Below are positions 9,102-17,458 of a DNA stretch of 64,000 nucleotides, piece by piece. The notes below the pieces were generated by a model, which saw nothing but the letters and a program-made list of their open reading frames with translations, did no database searches and was not told the origin of the DNA. Within the stretch, counting starts at the first letter, position 1, and each line of letters begins with the position of its first letter. This DNA is from a virus, in IMG/VR virus record IMGVR_UViG_3300044960_000113, positions 1-64,000 of that record; one strand, 5' to 3'. A program made the translations under genes and the position numbers.

Positions 9102-9323
9102 TTATTTTTCATCTTTTTTTTCTGTTTCATTTTTAACAACTTCTGTTAATTCACGAGACAGGTCACGTAATGCGGCTTCAGTTTTTGCTAAGTCTAATCT
9201 TTGTTTTTGTTGTTCTTCAACCCATTTTTGATAAATTCTAACTAAAGCTTGGGTTTTAGGTGAAAGTTTTTCTACTTCGTACTCTACATTGTCAATAGTA
9301 ATTGTTTTAATTTGTTCTGTCAT
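9102..9323 (-). CDS. Small protein resembling the DUF6447 family
   Basis: 73 residues: a short beta start (TITIDNVEYEVEKLSPKTQ) followed by one long amphipathic helix (about 25-70) with a Glu/Lys tail. The pattern TITIDxxEYxxxxLSxxxxA then a helix matches what I remember of the DUF6447 proteins of marine T4-like phages, whose function is unknown. Strong site AAAAGGAGTTAATTAT before the ATG. It is the last gene before the terminator at 8986-9032. Confidence 0.75.
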   Translation of the reverse strand: MTEQIKTITIDNVEYEVEKLSPKTQALVRIYQKWVEEQQKQRLDLAKTEAALRDLSRELTEVVKNETEKKDEK

Positions 9324-9427
9324 ATAATTAACTCCTTTTAAAAATATATATTATCAAATATTGATTATTTATGCTAAATTTTAAAATATAAAAATATTAA
9401 TCTAAATTTATATCTTATATATGTATT

Positions 9428-10774
9428 TTAATCTTGATTGCCAGTGTCTTTATTCTTTTTTCTTACTAAATTTAATATATTTGTATTTTTTGATTCTGAA
9501 TTTAATATTTTATCGGTTAAATCATCTTTTATATTTTTTGATAATTTTAAATTATCTTTTTTTGCCTCTAATGAATAGACTGTCAAAGTTGATGGATCCC
9601 AACCAAGAACTATTGATTTTCCAACACCAGCAGAGTTTCTAGTTTTTGCAAATGATAGAACATATTCTCCAGCTGCTCTCATTTGATCAGTTTGAATAAT
9701 TGATATTAAATTGTCTACAGTATTAACTTTTGAAATTCCACCTTGAATATGTCCCTGATGAATTTCTTCAGCTTCTAATGCTGCTCTTCCCATTTGAGAT
9801 GCAGATGCTATTGCACAATCAAAATCAAATCCTATTGCTCTAACTTCTTCAGAAAGATATTTATCTTTACCAAATAAATTATCTGCTGATATTTTTTGTG
9901 TTGGTGCCATAATATCTAAATAATCAATAACAAGTAAATCGACATTTTGTCCTGTAGTATCTTGAAATTCTTTTAAATATGTTATAATATGTTTTGCATT
10001 TGTTGTGCTTTCACGCATACGTTTAATAAAAAGTTTTCCATAACTATCTCTTATTTTTTCTAGTTCTGAAGAAACTTTAGGAATATTTGACAAAATTTGA
10101 TTTTGTGCTATATGTGTTATCATTGAATCTATACGCTTTGCAACAATCTTTTCAGAAAGTTCTAATGTTATATAGACGACATTATATTTTTGTTTTAATA
10201 CATTGGCAGTTATATTTGATAATATAATAGATTTTCCAACACCACTATTTGCCATGAATAATGTTAATTCTTGTCTAAATAATCCACCATTAATGTTTAT
10301 GTCTAATTCAGGCCAACCAGTTGAAATTGGAATTGCAGTATTTAAAGTTTCCATTAAACGATTTTCTGGATCTTTAAAATATTCTGTTCCTAAATCTTTA
10401 ATTAAACCAACAGATATAGCATTTTTTATATTTAATTCTATTTTTCCATAATCATCTTTTTCTAATAAAGGAATAGATTCAATGAGTGCTGTTTCAATAG
10501 CTTTTTTCTTACAAAAAATTTCTATTTCGTCAGCAACATATTTTATTTTATCATGCGATAATTTTTTATTGACAAAAGTAACGTTTGTTTCAGTTTTTAT
10601 TGTATCTACATCAGGAATATTTTTATATTTTTCAAAATATTCTTGAACAAACGCAACAACTTTTTTTAATGATGGGTCGAAATATGATGGTTTAATGATA
10701 GAATTACATAATACAAAAAGATTATAATCCGAAATTAAATCATTAAGTAGTAATTTCTGTTTTTCTAAATCCAC
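9428..10774 (-). CDS. 41: Replicative DNA helicase, DnaB/gp41-like
   Basis: 448 residues with a RecA-type helicase core: STGWPELDININGGL before the Walker A loop MANSGVGKS (174-182), Walker B LLVIDYLDIMAP (about 280) and a SQMGRAALEAEE segment. It matches T4 gp41, the hexameric 5'-3' helicase that moves on the lagging strand and works with the gp61 primase. The start is a GTG at 10774, set by the AAGGAAAAT site before it; the first in-frame residues are MDLEKQKLLL. It starts 4 bases after the primase stop, so both partners of the primosome are co-translated. Confidence 0.95.
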   Translation of the reverse strand: MDLEKQKLLLNDLISDYNLFVLCNSIIKPSYFDPSLKKVVAFVQEYFEKYKNIPDVDTIKTETNVTFVNKKLSHDKIKYVADEIEIFCKKKAIETALIESIPLLEKDDYGKIELNIKNAISVGLIKDLGTEYFKDPENRLMETLNTAIPISTGWPELDININGGLFRQELTLFMANSGVGKSIILSNITANVLKQKYNVVYITLELSEKIVAKRIDSMITHIAQNQILSNIPKVSSELEKIRDSYGKLFIKRMRESTTNAKHIITYLKEFQDTTGQNVDLLVIDYLDIMAPTQKISADNLFGKDKYLSEEVRAIGFDFDCAIASASQMGRAALEAEEIHQGHIQGGISKVNTVDNLISIIQTDQMRAAGEYVLSFAKTRNSAGVGKSIVLGWDPSTLTVYSLEAKKDNLKLSKNIKDDLTDKILNSESKNTNILNLVRKKNKDTGNQD

Positions 10775-10778
10775 TTTA

Positions 10779-11807
10779 TTATTTTCCTTTACTACAGTTT
10801 AATAATATAGACATTTCTGCTTCTATTTTATTTTTTGGAATGTTTTTCATAATCATATTTACTGTCCAAGAAATTCCTGTTTCTATTACTGCCTTATTCA
10901 CATCATTAAATCCTTCTGGTGGAAATGAAATTTCCCAATTGTTTTTTAATGCTTCATATGCTAAACTAGCACCATTTTTATCTCTTTGAATAACGAATAT
11001 TATACGTCTTTTAACTTTATTTAATAATTCTTTTTTGACTTCATTTATAGTACTTCCTATTAATGCAACACCGTTAATTGGTATAGCATCAAACACGCCC
11101 TCTGTTACAAATAATGGAAGATCACTATACCGTATTAGTTCATCATAATTATATAAAATGGCAGTTTTATTTGAGGGGCAATTTAAATATCTTTGTTTTA
11201 CATCATCATTAATACTTCTTGCTTGCCAATAAATTATTTTTCCTTGACGTAGAAATGGAATTATCACTCTGTTTTTAAATTCATTTTCAAGTGAAATATA
11301 AAAATCGTGATTTGTATTTAAAACTTTACGTTTGAGTAAATAATTTACAACATTTTTTTCAAGATCATTTTGAGGATTAGTTTTATTTATTTTTATACTG
11401 TTTTTTGGTAATTTTACTTCAGGTGTAAAAAATGTCAATCTGCTTTTATTATTGAGTTGATCTAAAGTTATTATTTCTTTTTCTTCATTTTTTGAATTTA
11501 TTTTTAAATTTAATCCCCCATTTTTTATAAAGTTTTCAGCTAATATTTTATCTATTTCATCATCTGGTATTTGAAAAGCATTTAAAATTTTTCTAAATTT
11601 TTTAGACATGTGTGTTGAACCTTCTTCAAATACACCATCAGTTCCACAATTAAAACAATTAAATCCTATGATATTTCCATCAAATTTAAAACCACCACGT
11701 GGTTTATAATCATTACAGACGGCACAGATTACTGGCTCAAAACCAGTATTAGCCTTTTTGTAATTAAATGAAATTTTACTTCTGATTAAATCTTCTATTT
11801 TTTTCAT
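10779..11807 (-). CDS. 61: DNA primase, gp61-like
   Basis: 342 residues. The N-terminus has a zinc-binding site (Cys28, Cys31, Cys51, Cys54; CAVC and CFNC pairs), and the middle a Toprim-like segment PLFVTEGVFDAIP (about 231-243) followed by GVALIGSTINE. This is the layout of T4 gp61 and other DnaG-type phage primases, which make RNA primers on the lagging strand. Its ATG overlaps the stop of the transglycosylase gene (TAATG), and the helicase follows 4 bases after its end, giving a primase-helicase pair. Confidence 0.92.
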   Translation of the reverse strand: MKKIEDLIRSKISFNYKKANTGFEPVICAVCNDYKPRGGFKFDGNIIGFNCFNCGTDGVFEEGSTHMSKKFRKILNAFQIPDDEIDKILAENFIKNGGLNLKINSKNEEKEIITLDQLNNKSRLTFFTPEVKLPKNSIKINKTNPQNDLEKNVVNYLLKRKVLNTNHDFYISLENEFKNRVIIPFLRQGKIIYWQARSINDDVKQRYLNCPSNKTAILYNYDELIRYSDLPLFVTEGVFDAIPINGVALIGSTINEVKKELLNKVKRRIIFVIQRDKNGASLAYEALKNNWEISFPPEGFNDVNKAVIETGISWTVNMIMKNIPKNKIEAEMSILLNCSKGK

Positions 11808-12454
11808 TAAAGTTTAGACATATATTGTTTTACTTTTTTGACATATTCTAAATTTACAATATTTTCACCAAGTTGTTTAGCACTATTAATACCTTTATTA
11901 TAAGCACCAATTATAAAATTACTATCTTTATTATATCTACTTATAATTAGAAGATATTTTGATGCAACTTCAATATTAAATTCATCATTCATAATTAGAT
12001 GAGCAATAATTTCTTCATCTGTATCAGTATGAAAATTATATTTATTTTTAATATCTGGATATGTTTTGAGAACATCTTTAGCAGCATCAAGTTTAATTTG
12101 AGCTATACCATAATATCTTTCATTAGTTTTAAGTCCAAATTCTTGACCAGCAACTTTAAAAGATTTCATATCTCCAGCACGTGTTTCTTGAAGTAAAATT
12201 GCTTGGAGTATTTCAGGATGTTTATGACCATCTTCTTTTGCTGTTTTATAAGCAAAATTTAGAATACGATTTTGTTCTATTGTTAATTTTTCCGGTAGAA
12301 GAATAGCAGAATTTGAACCACCAACAATTTTTCCATTATTTTTTGGTGCAATGACAGATGTACCAACATATGTATTTATATTTTTATAATACAAAAATAA
12401 ACAACTTAAAAAAATTGCAATAAAAAATGACAATATAGAAATTGTTAATTTCAA
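11807..12454 (-). CDS. Membrane-anchored lytic transglycosylase-like lysis protein
   Basis: 215 residues. Residues 4-22 form one hydrophobic segment (signal anchor), followed by a short linker and an SLT-type domain: AILLQETRAG with candidate catalytic Glu90, YYGIAQIKLDAA (115-126) and FIIGAYNKGI near the end. This order (E, GIAQI, AYNxG) is typical of soluble lytic transglycosylases and related endolysins that cleave peptidoglycan. The start is a TTG at 12454; an AGGAGAAAAA site sits just before it and no in-frame ATG occurs until after residue 90. An N-terminal anchor suggests export before activity. Confidence 0.8.
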   Translation of the reverse strand: MKLTISILSFFIAIFLSCLFLYYKNINTYVGTSVIAPKNNGKIVGGSNSAILLPEKLTIEQNRILNFAYKTAKEDGHKHPEILQAILLQETRAGDMKSFKVAGQEFGLKTNERYYGIAQIKLDAAKDVLKTYPDIKNKYNFHTDTDEEIIAHLIMNDEFNIEVASKYLLIISRYNKDSNFIIGAYNKGINSAKQLGENIVNLEYVKKVKQYMSKL

Positions 12455-12520
12455 TTTTTTCTCCTAGTTGTTAAACACGCAAATATTAATTTAATTATAT
12501 AATATAGGTATTATGATGGT

Positions 12521-12528
12521 TATTTATA
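12521..12528 (-). promoter_or_regulatory. Candidate late promoter for lysis gene
   Basis: TATAAATA on the minus strand, 67 bases upstream of the transglycosylase TTG start, in the short gap after the homing endonuclease gene. A late promoter would suit a lysis gene. No further support than the box itself. Confidence 0.35.
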
Positions 12529-12570
12529 ATTATATATCAAATTTTATAAAATATAAATATATTCAATATG

Positions 12571-13527
12571 TTATTTTTCATACAAATATACATAATTTCC
12601 AGAATCAAATATTCTATCCCAATTATTTATTTTCATATTTTCTAATTCTGTTTTATTTTCATCAAAAATTTCTAATAATCTTTTTAATTTATGTTTTTGA
12701 AATGTAGATCTATGATATTTTTTATCTGGTGTTTTAAAATACCAATAACAAGGAAAAGATTTTTCCTTTAGTTTAAATCCTAAATTTTCATAAAGTTTGC
12801 CATTACTATATCGTCTATCTGCATATGAAATAATCTTTTTAGGATTAAATGTTTTAACAAAATGACTAAAAATTTTTGATGCTCCACCTATTAAATTCAC
12901 GTTATTTATTGTAGAATATCTTAAAATTTCCCAATCAATATTTTTATTATATCTTGGTTTACTGAATGTCATGATACTTATAATTTTATTATTATGTATT
13001 AATCCAAATGAATTAACACAAGAATTTCCCGGGCCTTGAATATGTGTTTCTGATAAAAATTGTCTAGTTTTTTTGGAATCTATTTGTATTACTTCACAAT
13101 TTCTTGCATAAATTTTTATTTCTGATAATCCTAAAATATGTTTTATTCTAGATAAAACAATATCTGGCTTTGTTATTAGTTCATCTTCAAAAACCTGAAT
13201 TAATCTCCATCCGTTATTTTCAAATGTTTCTAATTGTGTTAAGTTATATTTTTTATCATTAATTTTTCTTTCACATCTTTCTGAAAACAACAAAATATCT
13301 ATTGCTATTTTTTTATTAAAATCTGCAAATGGGATTGTATAGCCAAATATATTAACATCGTGTGTTAAATTATTTAAAAAATCTATATTTATTTGATTAT
13401 TATTTGTTTGTATAGTAGATATTGGTCTATCTGGCAATGTTTCTTTTAGATGCTTATAATTTTTAAATTTAAATTTTTTACCATTTTCATCAATTAATGA
13501 AATTTCTTTAGATAACAATTTATTCAT
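12571..13527 (-). CDS. Free-standing homing endonuclease, Hef/Vsr-like
   Basis: 318 residues. Residues 55-135 match the Vsr-like (EDxHD-type) nuclease fold of phage homing endonucleases: PFADFNKKIAIDILLFSERC (candidate Asp77), NGWRLIQVFEDEL, then KPDIVLSRIKHILG. The following part (FGLIHNNKIISIMTFSKPRY, DRRYSNGKLYENLGF) is the companion domain seen in Hef-like proteins of T4-type phages. Such enzymes cut recipient phage DNA and spread their own gene. Its ATG overlaps the stop of the HNH gene (ATGA). It sits between unrelated host-phage genes and not in an intron, as is typical of free-standing copies. Confidence 0.8.
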   Translation of the reverse strand: MNKLLSKEISLIDENGKKFKFKNYKHLKETLPDRPISTIQTNNNQINIDFLNNLTHDVNIFGYTIPFADFNKKIAIDILLFSERCERKINDKKYNLTQLETFENNGWRLIQVFEDELITKPDIVLSRIKHILGLSEIKIYARNCEVIQIDSKKTRQFLSETHIQGPGNSCVNSFGLIHNNKIISIMTFSKPRYNKNIDWEILRYSTINNVNLIGGASKIFSHFVKTFNPKKIISYADRRYSNGKLYENLGFKLKEKSFPCYWYFKTPDKKYHRSTFQKHKLKRLLEIFDENKTELENMKINNWDRIFDSGNYVYLYEK

Positions 13528-14270
13528 TTTTTGTCTTCTTTCTTTTGTTTATGTATCAATTTAATAGCATTAGATCTATTTGTTTTTGATTGTTCTAAAG
13601 ATTTTTTACGATATTCATTTATCTCATTTAAATTAATTAAAATATTCGTATCATAATGAAATATCCAACCTTTAAATTTTCCAGATGTCATTATAGAAAA
13701 ATATTGCGTTTTTTCGCTTTGATAAATTTTATCACATAATGTATGATTAGATAATCCTAAGTTTAATTCTCTAAAATCATTTAATTTTATTATTTCATTA
13801 TTATTTGTGATTATCAAAACTGGTTTATTACGCTTTAACGATTTAGATAATTTTTTACGTTGTTCTTCAGTTAATGGTTTTCCTTTTTTTGCTTTACTTA
13901 CTGCTAATCTGCAATTTTCTGATGGTTGATAACCTTTTAAAGTTTCACTCAACACGCGTCTTGATAATTCATATAATTTAGATTTTGGTTTATATCTTTT
14001 TTGATTTTTGTTATTTATCGCATTAAATATTGATAATGCGTGCGCCATTTTTCTTTTATTTATGCCATTAGTCATTTTCACCAATAGCAAATGCGCTATA
14101 TAATGTTCTCTTGCTGTTAATCTAACAACATTAGATTGATCATTTGATCCACCTAATGATAATGGAATAATATGATGTTTTTCACTATAATCAGAAGATG
14201 GTATTTTTATTTTTAATCTTTTGTTTATTAAATTGAAATACCATCTTCTATACTTATTTTCTAAAAACAC
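13524..14270 (-). CDS. HNH homing endonuclease with NUMOD3
   Basis: 248 residues. An HNH nuclease motif lies at 31-60 (KHHIIPLSLGGSNDQSN, then AREHYIAH), followed by a NUMOD3-type DNA-binding motif (about 108-140: GYQPSENCRLAVSKAKKGKP, LTEEQRKKLSKSLKR) and a C-terminal part with KFKGWIFHYD. Phage proteins of this type are free-standing homing endonucleases. The only usable start in frame is a GTG at 14270 without a ribosome binding site. An out-of-frame ATG lies 4 bases upstream, separated by a run of five T, so a small slip after the start codon is possible. Confidence 0.8.
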   Translation of the reverse strand: MFLENKYRRWYFNLINKRLKIKIPSSDYSEKHHIIPLSLGGSNDQSNVVRLTAREHYIAHLLLVKMTNGINKRKMAHALSIFNAINNKNQKRYKPKSKLYELSRRVLSETLKGYQPSENCRLAVSKAKKGKPLTEEQRKKLSKSLKRNKPVLIITNNNEIIKLNDFRELNLGLSNHTLCDKIYQSEKTQYFSIMTSGKFKGWIFHYDTNILINLNEINEYRKKSLEQSKTNRSNAIKLIHKQKKEDKK

Positions 14271-14278
14271 TCATTTGA

Positions 14279-14713
14279 TTAAATTTTAAACTCTTTTGTT
14301 GCTTTATCTAATGTTGCTTCTGCTGGATTAGTAAATTCTGAGCCAACAATGGTGTCATCAACAACTTTACTATCTTTGATTGATGATAATGATGCACGAG
14401 CACCAGCAGGTCTTTTAACTTTGATAAAGTTATAATGAAAGAAATCCAATGCATTGAGACCGTTGGATAGTCTAGATTGTGATAAAAGTTCCCATAACGG
14501 ATATTTATCAGCATGTGGTGACATTAGAATCTTTTTTAATCGTCCTTTATCAATCTCAGCAAGTGATGCAATATCTATATAATGTAATGTTCCATCTTCA
14601 TCACGTTTAACAACAGCAACTTCACGTAAAAGACCACTGTCATCAATATCTATTAATTCAACATGATTAATATTAGTTTTTTGACCAACTATTTGATTTG
14701 TTTTAGATGCCAT
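14279..14713 (-). CDS. Unknown protein, probably conserved in T4-like phages
   Basis: 144 residues; neat start with TAGGAGAAAATTTT before the ATG. The sequence (GQKTNINHVELIDIDDSG, REVAVVKRDEDGTLHYIDIA, HADKYPLWELLSQSRLSNG) looks well folded and is less biased in composition than many neighbours. I recall very similar openings in marine T4-like phages but no function. Two late-promoter boxes lie 30 and 50 bases upstream, so it is probably made late and in quantity, perhaps a virion or packaging protein. The homing endonuclease pair follows directly downstream. Confidence 0.8.
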   Translation of the reverse strand: MASKTNQIVGQKTNINHVELIDIDDSGLLREVAVVKRDEDGTLHYIDIASLAEIDKGRLKKILMSPHADKYPLWELLSQSRLSNGLNALDFFHYNFIKVKRPAGARASLSSIKDSKVVDDTIVGSEFTNPAEATLDKATKEFKI

Positions 14714-14742
14714 AAAATTTTCTCCTATAATTAAAAATATTC

Positions 14743-14750
14743 TATTTATA
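14743..14750 (-). promoter_or_regulatory. Candidate late promoter
   Basis: TATAAATA on the minus strand, 30 bases before the ATG of the 144-residue gene, inside the palindrome CTATTTATAAATAG (14742-14755). A second box is at 14763-14770. Confidence 0.55.
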
Positions 14751-14762
14751 AATAGACATTTT

Positions 14763-14770
14763 TATTTATA
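14763..14770 (-). promoter_or_regulatory. Candidate late promoter (second box)
   Basis: A second minus-strand TATAAATA, 50 bases upstream of the same ATG and 20 bases from the first box, close to two turns of helix. Confidence 0.4.
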
Positions 14771-14789
14771 GTTGGTCCAATGACATTTT

Positions 14790-15809
14790 TTAGTAAACTA
14801 TTAAATTTCTAAGCGATTTTAGTTTTTCTTTAGTTTTTTCATTGAGATCATTTTTATCTTTTTGAATATTTTTATATTCACTATTTAAATGTGTCGAACT
14901 TAACATATCTACATAAATTTGGGAATTTTCTGCAATCTTTTTTAATTCATATTTTCCTAAAAATTTATTAAAATGAAAAAAACTAAATTTTCCATGATTT
15001 TGGATTTCGAAATCTATCGTTTCTTTTATTATTTGTTTTATATCATCTGGCTGACATTCTAGATCCATTAATAATTGATTTTCTTTCCACAATTTTCCTA
15101 CGTTCATTTTTAATTCTTCACCTGAAATATCATCTTTTATTGACCATTCTTCATTAAAAATTTGTGTTTTCGTATAGTCATCTTCATATGCTTTTCTTAT
15201 TTTCGTTGAACGAAGCCGTGGATACGCAGACATAACATTATCTCCAGGATCACCTCTAAAACATTTTTCAAAAATAAAATAATTTGCATCTATTTCTTCT
15301 GGATAAATAGGTTTATCTTTATCTGGATTTAAAATCCTGACATTATTATATCTAAGTAATTGTTTAAAATCATTATCTCCTGATAAAATAAATGTTTCAT
15401 CTTCTTTAATATCTTTATATTTTTGACAAAAACCAGCAATGAGATCGTCACCTTCTAAATTTGGATGTGATAAACATATTAAACTTGTATGTTCTCTCAC
15501 TAAAGTTTCAAAATCAGCTACTAAACCAAAAACATATTCCATGAATGAACTTTTTGCTCTATTTGCTTTATATATTCTTTTAGAAACACAATTATCACTT
15601 TTTGTGTATTTTTTTCTCCAATTATCTCTACCTTCGAATACAGTGGCAATTTGGTCAGGTTTTATTTTTCTAAAATATTTTAATAATGTGTTCAATGTGG
15701 TATGCATTGCTAATCCTGCTGCATCTTTCGGATCTACATTTTTTATTGCGCATTGTGCAGCAGCAATTCTATAAATTAAGTTTGGTGTATCTACTATAAG
15801 TCTTTTCAT
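14790..15809 (-). CDS. rnh: RNase H / 5'-3' exonuclease, T4 Rnh-like
   Basis: 339 residues of the FEN/5' nuclease (PIN-like) family. The metal-binding acidic residues are in order: Asp7 (LIVDTPN), NLEGDDLIAG (Glu119, Asp121, Asp122), LSGDNDF (Asp145, Asp147) and FRGDPGDNV (Asp187, Asp190), followed by the helix-hairpin-helix-like RLRSTKIRKAYED. T4 RNase H removes RNA primers and flaps from Okazaki fragments. The gene lies in the replication block, downstream of the clamp and two small unknown genes; a 76-base gap with late-promoter boxes separates it from the next gene. Confidence 0.92.
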   Translation of the reverse strand: MKRLIVDTPNLIYRIAAAQCAIKNVDPKDAAGLAMHTTLNTLLKYFRKIKPDQIATVFEGRDNWRKKYTKSDNCVSKRIYKANRAKSSFMEYVFGLVADFETLVREHTSLICLSHPNLEGDDLIAGFCQKYKDIKEDETFILSGDNDFKQLLRYNNVRILNPDKDKPIYPEEIDANYFIFEKCFRGDPGDNVMSAYPRLRSTKIRKAYEDDYTKTQIFNEEWSIKDDISGEELKMNVGKLWKENQLLMDLECQPDDIKQIIKETIDFEIQNHGKFSFFHFNKFLGKYELKKIAENSQIYVDMLSSTHLNSEYKNIQKDKNDLNEKTKEKLKSLRNLIVY

Positions 15810-15818
15810 AAAATAAAT

Positions 15819-16292
15819 TTATCTTTTTAATATTGTATCGGTTGATAAAAGAGGATGAGCATCACTTACAACTTCTTCATCATGTCCTGGGAATTCTTCA
15901 GGTTTTAATTGACAGCCAACTAAGAATAACATTGCAGTTTCTTCTTCTGTTGTTGCAACAATTCCATGTCTATTTACATTTTTAATAAATGCATCATTCC
16001 ATTTCATCTCCATTCTAATTCGGTTATCTTGACCTATACCATTTGAAATTAAAATTAATGTTGGTTCATCTAATTTTTTTATGATATTATCTATATCGTG
16101 TAATATTTTATTAAATTTATCTTTTTGGGTTAATTTTTTACCATTATTATTTGTGATTTTTTTACTATTAGTTTTAGCAACAGTCATACTTTTGAGAGCT
16201 AAAATATCTTTTTTAATTTTTTTCTTTAATTCTTTCTTATTTTTTTCTTGTTTTACATCATTTTCTTTATTTTTCTTTTCCTTTTTTGACAT
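15819..16292 (-). CDS. Unknown protein with Lys-rich N-terminus
   Basis: 157 residues from the ATG at 16292, chosen because AAGGAGA lies 8 bases before it; an ATG 18 bases further upstream would overlap that site. The first 60 residues are Lys-rich and disordered; the folded part starts near residue 60 (KFNKILHDIDNIIKKLDEPT) and includes EEETAMLFLVGCQLKPEEFP and HPLLSTDTILKR at the end. It lies between the clamp unit and RNase H, so a role in replication or late transcription is possible. It is not recognisable as gp33, gp55 or a clamp loader subunit. Confidence 0.75.
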   Translation of the reverse strand: MSKKEKKNKENDVKQEKNKKELKKKIKKDILALKSMTVAKTNSKKITNNNGKKLTQKDKFNKILHDIDNIIKKLDEPTLILISNGIGQDNRIRMEMKWNDAFIKNVNRHGIVATTEEETAMLFLVGCQLKPEEFPGHDEEVVSDAHPLLSTDTILKR

Positions 16293-16306
16293 AGAATAAT
16301 TCTCCT

Positions 16307-16717
16307 TCATTTTATTAAATTAGCATTTTGTTTTGCTATTTTTACATTATTTAACATGTTCTTTTTCAATTCATTTAATAATGAACTATCTATTAAAAAC
16401 GTACATATTTTATGTAATAAATCATTAATAGGTGTTTCAATAATTTCATTATTTGTTAAAAAGAACGAATATTCTTTATTATTAATAGTTAAATAAAATT
16501 TATGCATATTGTTTTCTATAGAATATCCAAACTGTGTTGGTAACCAATCAACTGACAATTTTTGTTCTTCAATTATAGTTTCTAATAAAGTATTTAAATT
16601 TAATATAATAGATTTATTAAATATCATTTCATCTGATTCATTATAATTTTGACTTAATAATTCATTTTTAAAAATATTATGAATTTTTGATAATTCTGTT
16701 AACTGTGTTTTATTCAT
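16307..16717 (-). CDS. Unknown protein downstream of the clamp
   Basis: 136 residues from the ATG at 16717, supported by a GTGGAGG site 12 bases upstream; longer frames reaching into the clamp gene lack such a site. The sequence is helical at both ends with a central beta part (YSIENNMHKFYLTINNKEYS). It starts 7 bases after the clamp stop. The size and place would suit an accessory replication protein, but it shows no match I can name (it does not look like UvsY or gp62). Confidence 0.7.
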   Translation of the reverse strand: MNKTQLTELSKIHNIFKNELLSQNYNESDEMIFNKSIILNLNTLLETIIEEQKLSVDWLPTQFGYSIENNMHKFYLTINNKEYSFFLTNNEIIETPINDLLHKICTFLIDSSLLNELKKNMLNNVKIAKQNANLIK

Positions 16718-16724
16718 ATATGAA

Positions 16725-17456
16725 TTAAACCTCCACTTGTGGAATAATAGTACATGTATGCTCACCAGCAATTGTCGATATTGTTCCAAGTTCGCCTATA
16801 ATAATATCAATAATATTATCATTATTAATAGATAATTTTAATAATGGAATAAAAATATTAGCATCATAATAATGAACGAATATATTTGATGTTTGATCAT
16901 TTTGTTCATTTATCCAAATTGGTCTATTTTCTAATTTTAGAGAAAAAACATCATTGTTTACATCATAACATTCAATCGTACATTCATTAGATCTATTATT
17001 AACGATTACTTTTTTTGCACCCATTACTCTAACAGCACCAGTAATGTTTTCTAATTCTTCTTTCGTTATTTGCAATAACCAATTTGCTGGGTCATTAATA
17101 CCTTTTGGGGCTTTCATTAAATTTGGTGACATACATCTAAATTGGATCTTAGATGATATGTTTGATAATTCTAATTGTGATATTTCTTTTTTATCATTTT
17201 CTTTTGCAATTATTGAAAAATCTTTTCCATTCTTAAGCAAATTTAATCTAGCATTAAGAATTCCAAGTCTTGACAGACATATTTTATTATCCTGAAAATC
17301 AGATATTCCATTTTGAGAAAGTAAAATACATGATTTTTCATCATTGATACCACTTATTTTTCCATCTTCAATTAATACCATATCTATATGAAGTGGTATA
17401 CATATATTAATCAATTCTTCTATTTTTTTAATACTTTCATTTGATAATTTTATCAT
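16725..17456 (-). CDS. 45: Sliding clamp, gp45-like
   Basis: 243 residues, close to the 228 of T4 gp45. The match is by pattern: an N-terminal LSNESIKKIEELI helix, then MVLIEDGKISGINDEKS and ICLSRLGILNARLNLL (T4 has a similar FLGILSLV), and at the C-terminus a GEHTCTIIPQVEV resembling GEHANYVVALE of gp45. Clamps are trimers that hold the polymerase on DNA and, in T4, also activate late transcription. It starts 2 bases after the polymerase stop with no clear ribosome binding site, so it is probably translated by coupling. The family call rests on weak similarity plus position. Confidence 0.7.
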   Translation of the reverse strand: MIKLSNESIKKIEELINICIPLHIDMVLIEDGKISGINDEKSCILLSQNGISDFQDNKICLSRLGILNARLNLLKNGKDFSIIAKENDKKEISQLELSNISSKIQFRCMSPNLMKAPKGINDPANWLLQITKEELENITGAVRVMGAKKVIVNNRSNECTIECYDVNNDVFSLKLENRPIWINEQNDQTSNIFVHYYDANIFIPLLKLSINNDNIIDIIIGELGTISTIAGEHTCTIIPQVEV

Positions 17457-17458
17457 AA

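Noticed and set aside
12552-12559. TATAAATA on plus strand
   Set aside because: No plus-strand gene follows; AT-rich DNA makes single boxes likely by chance.
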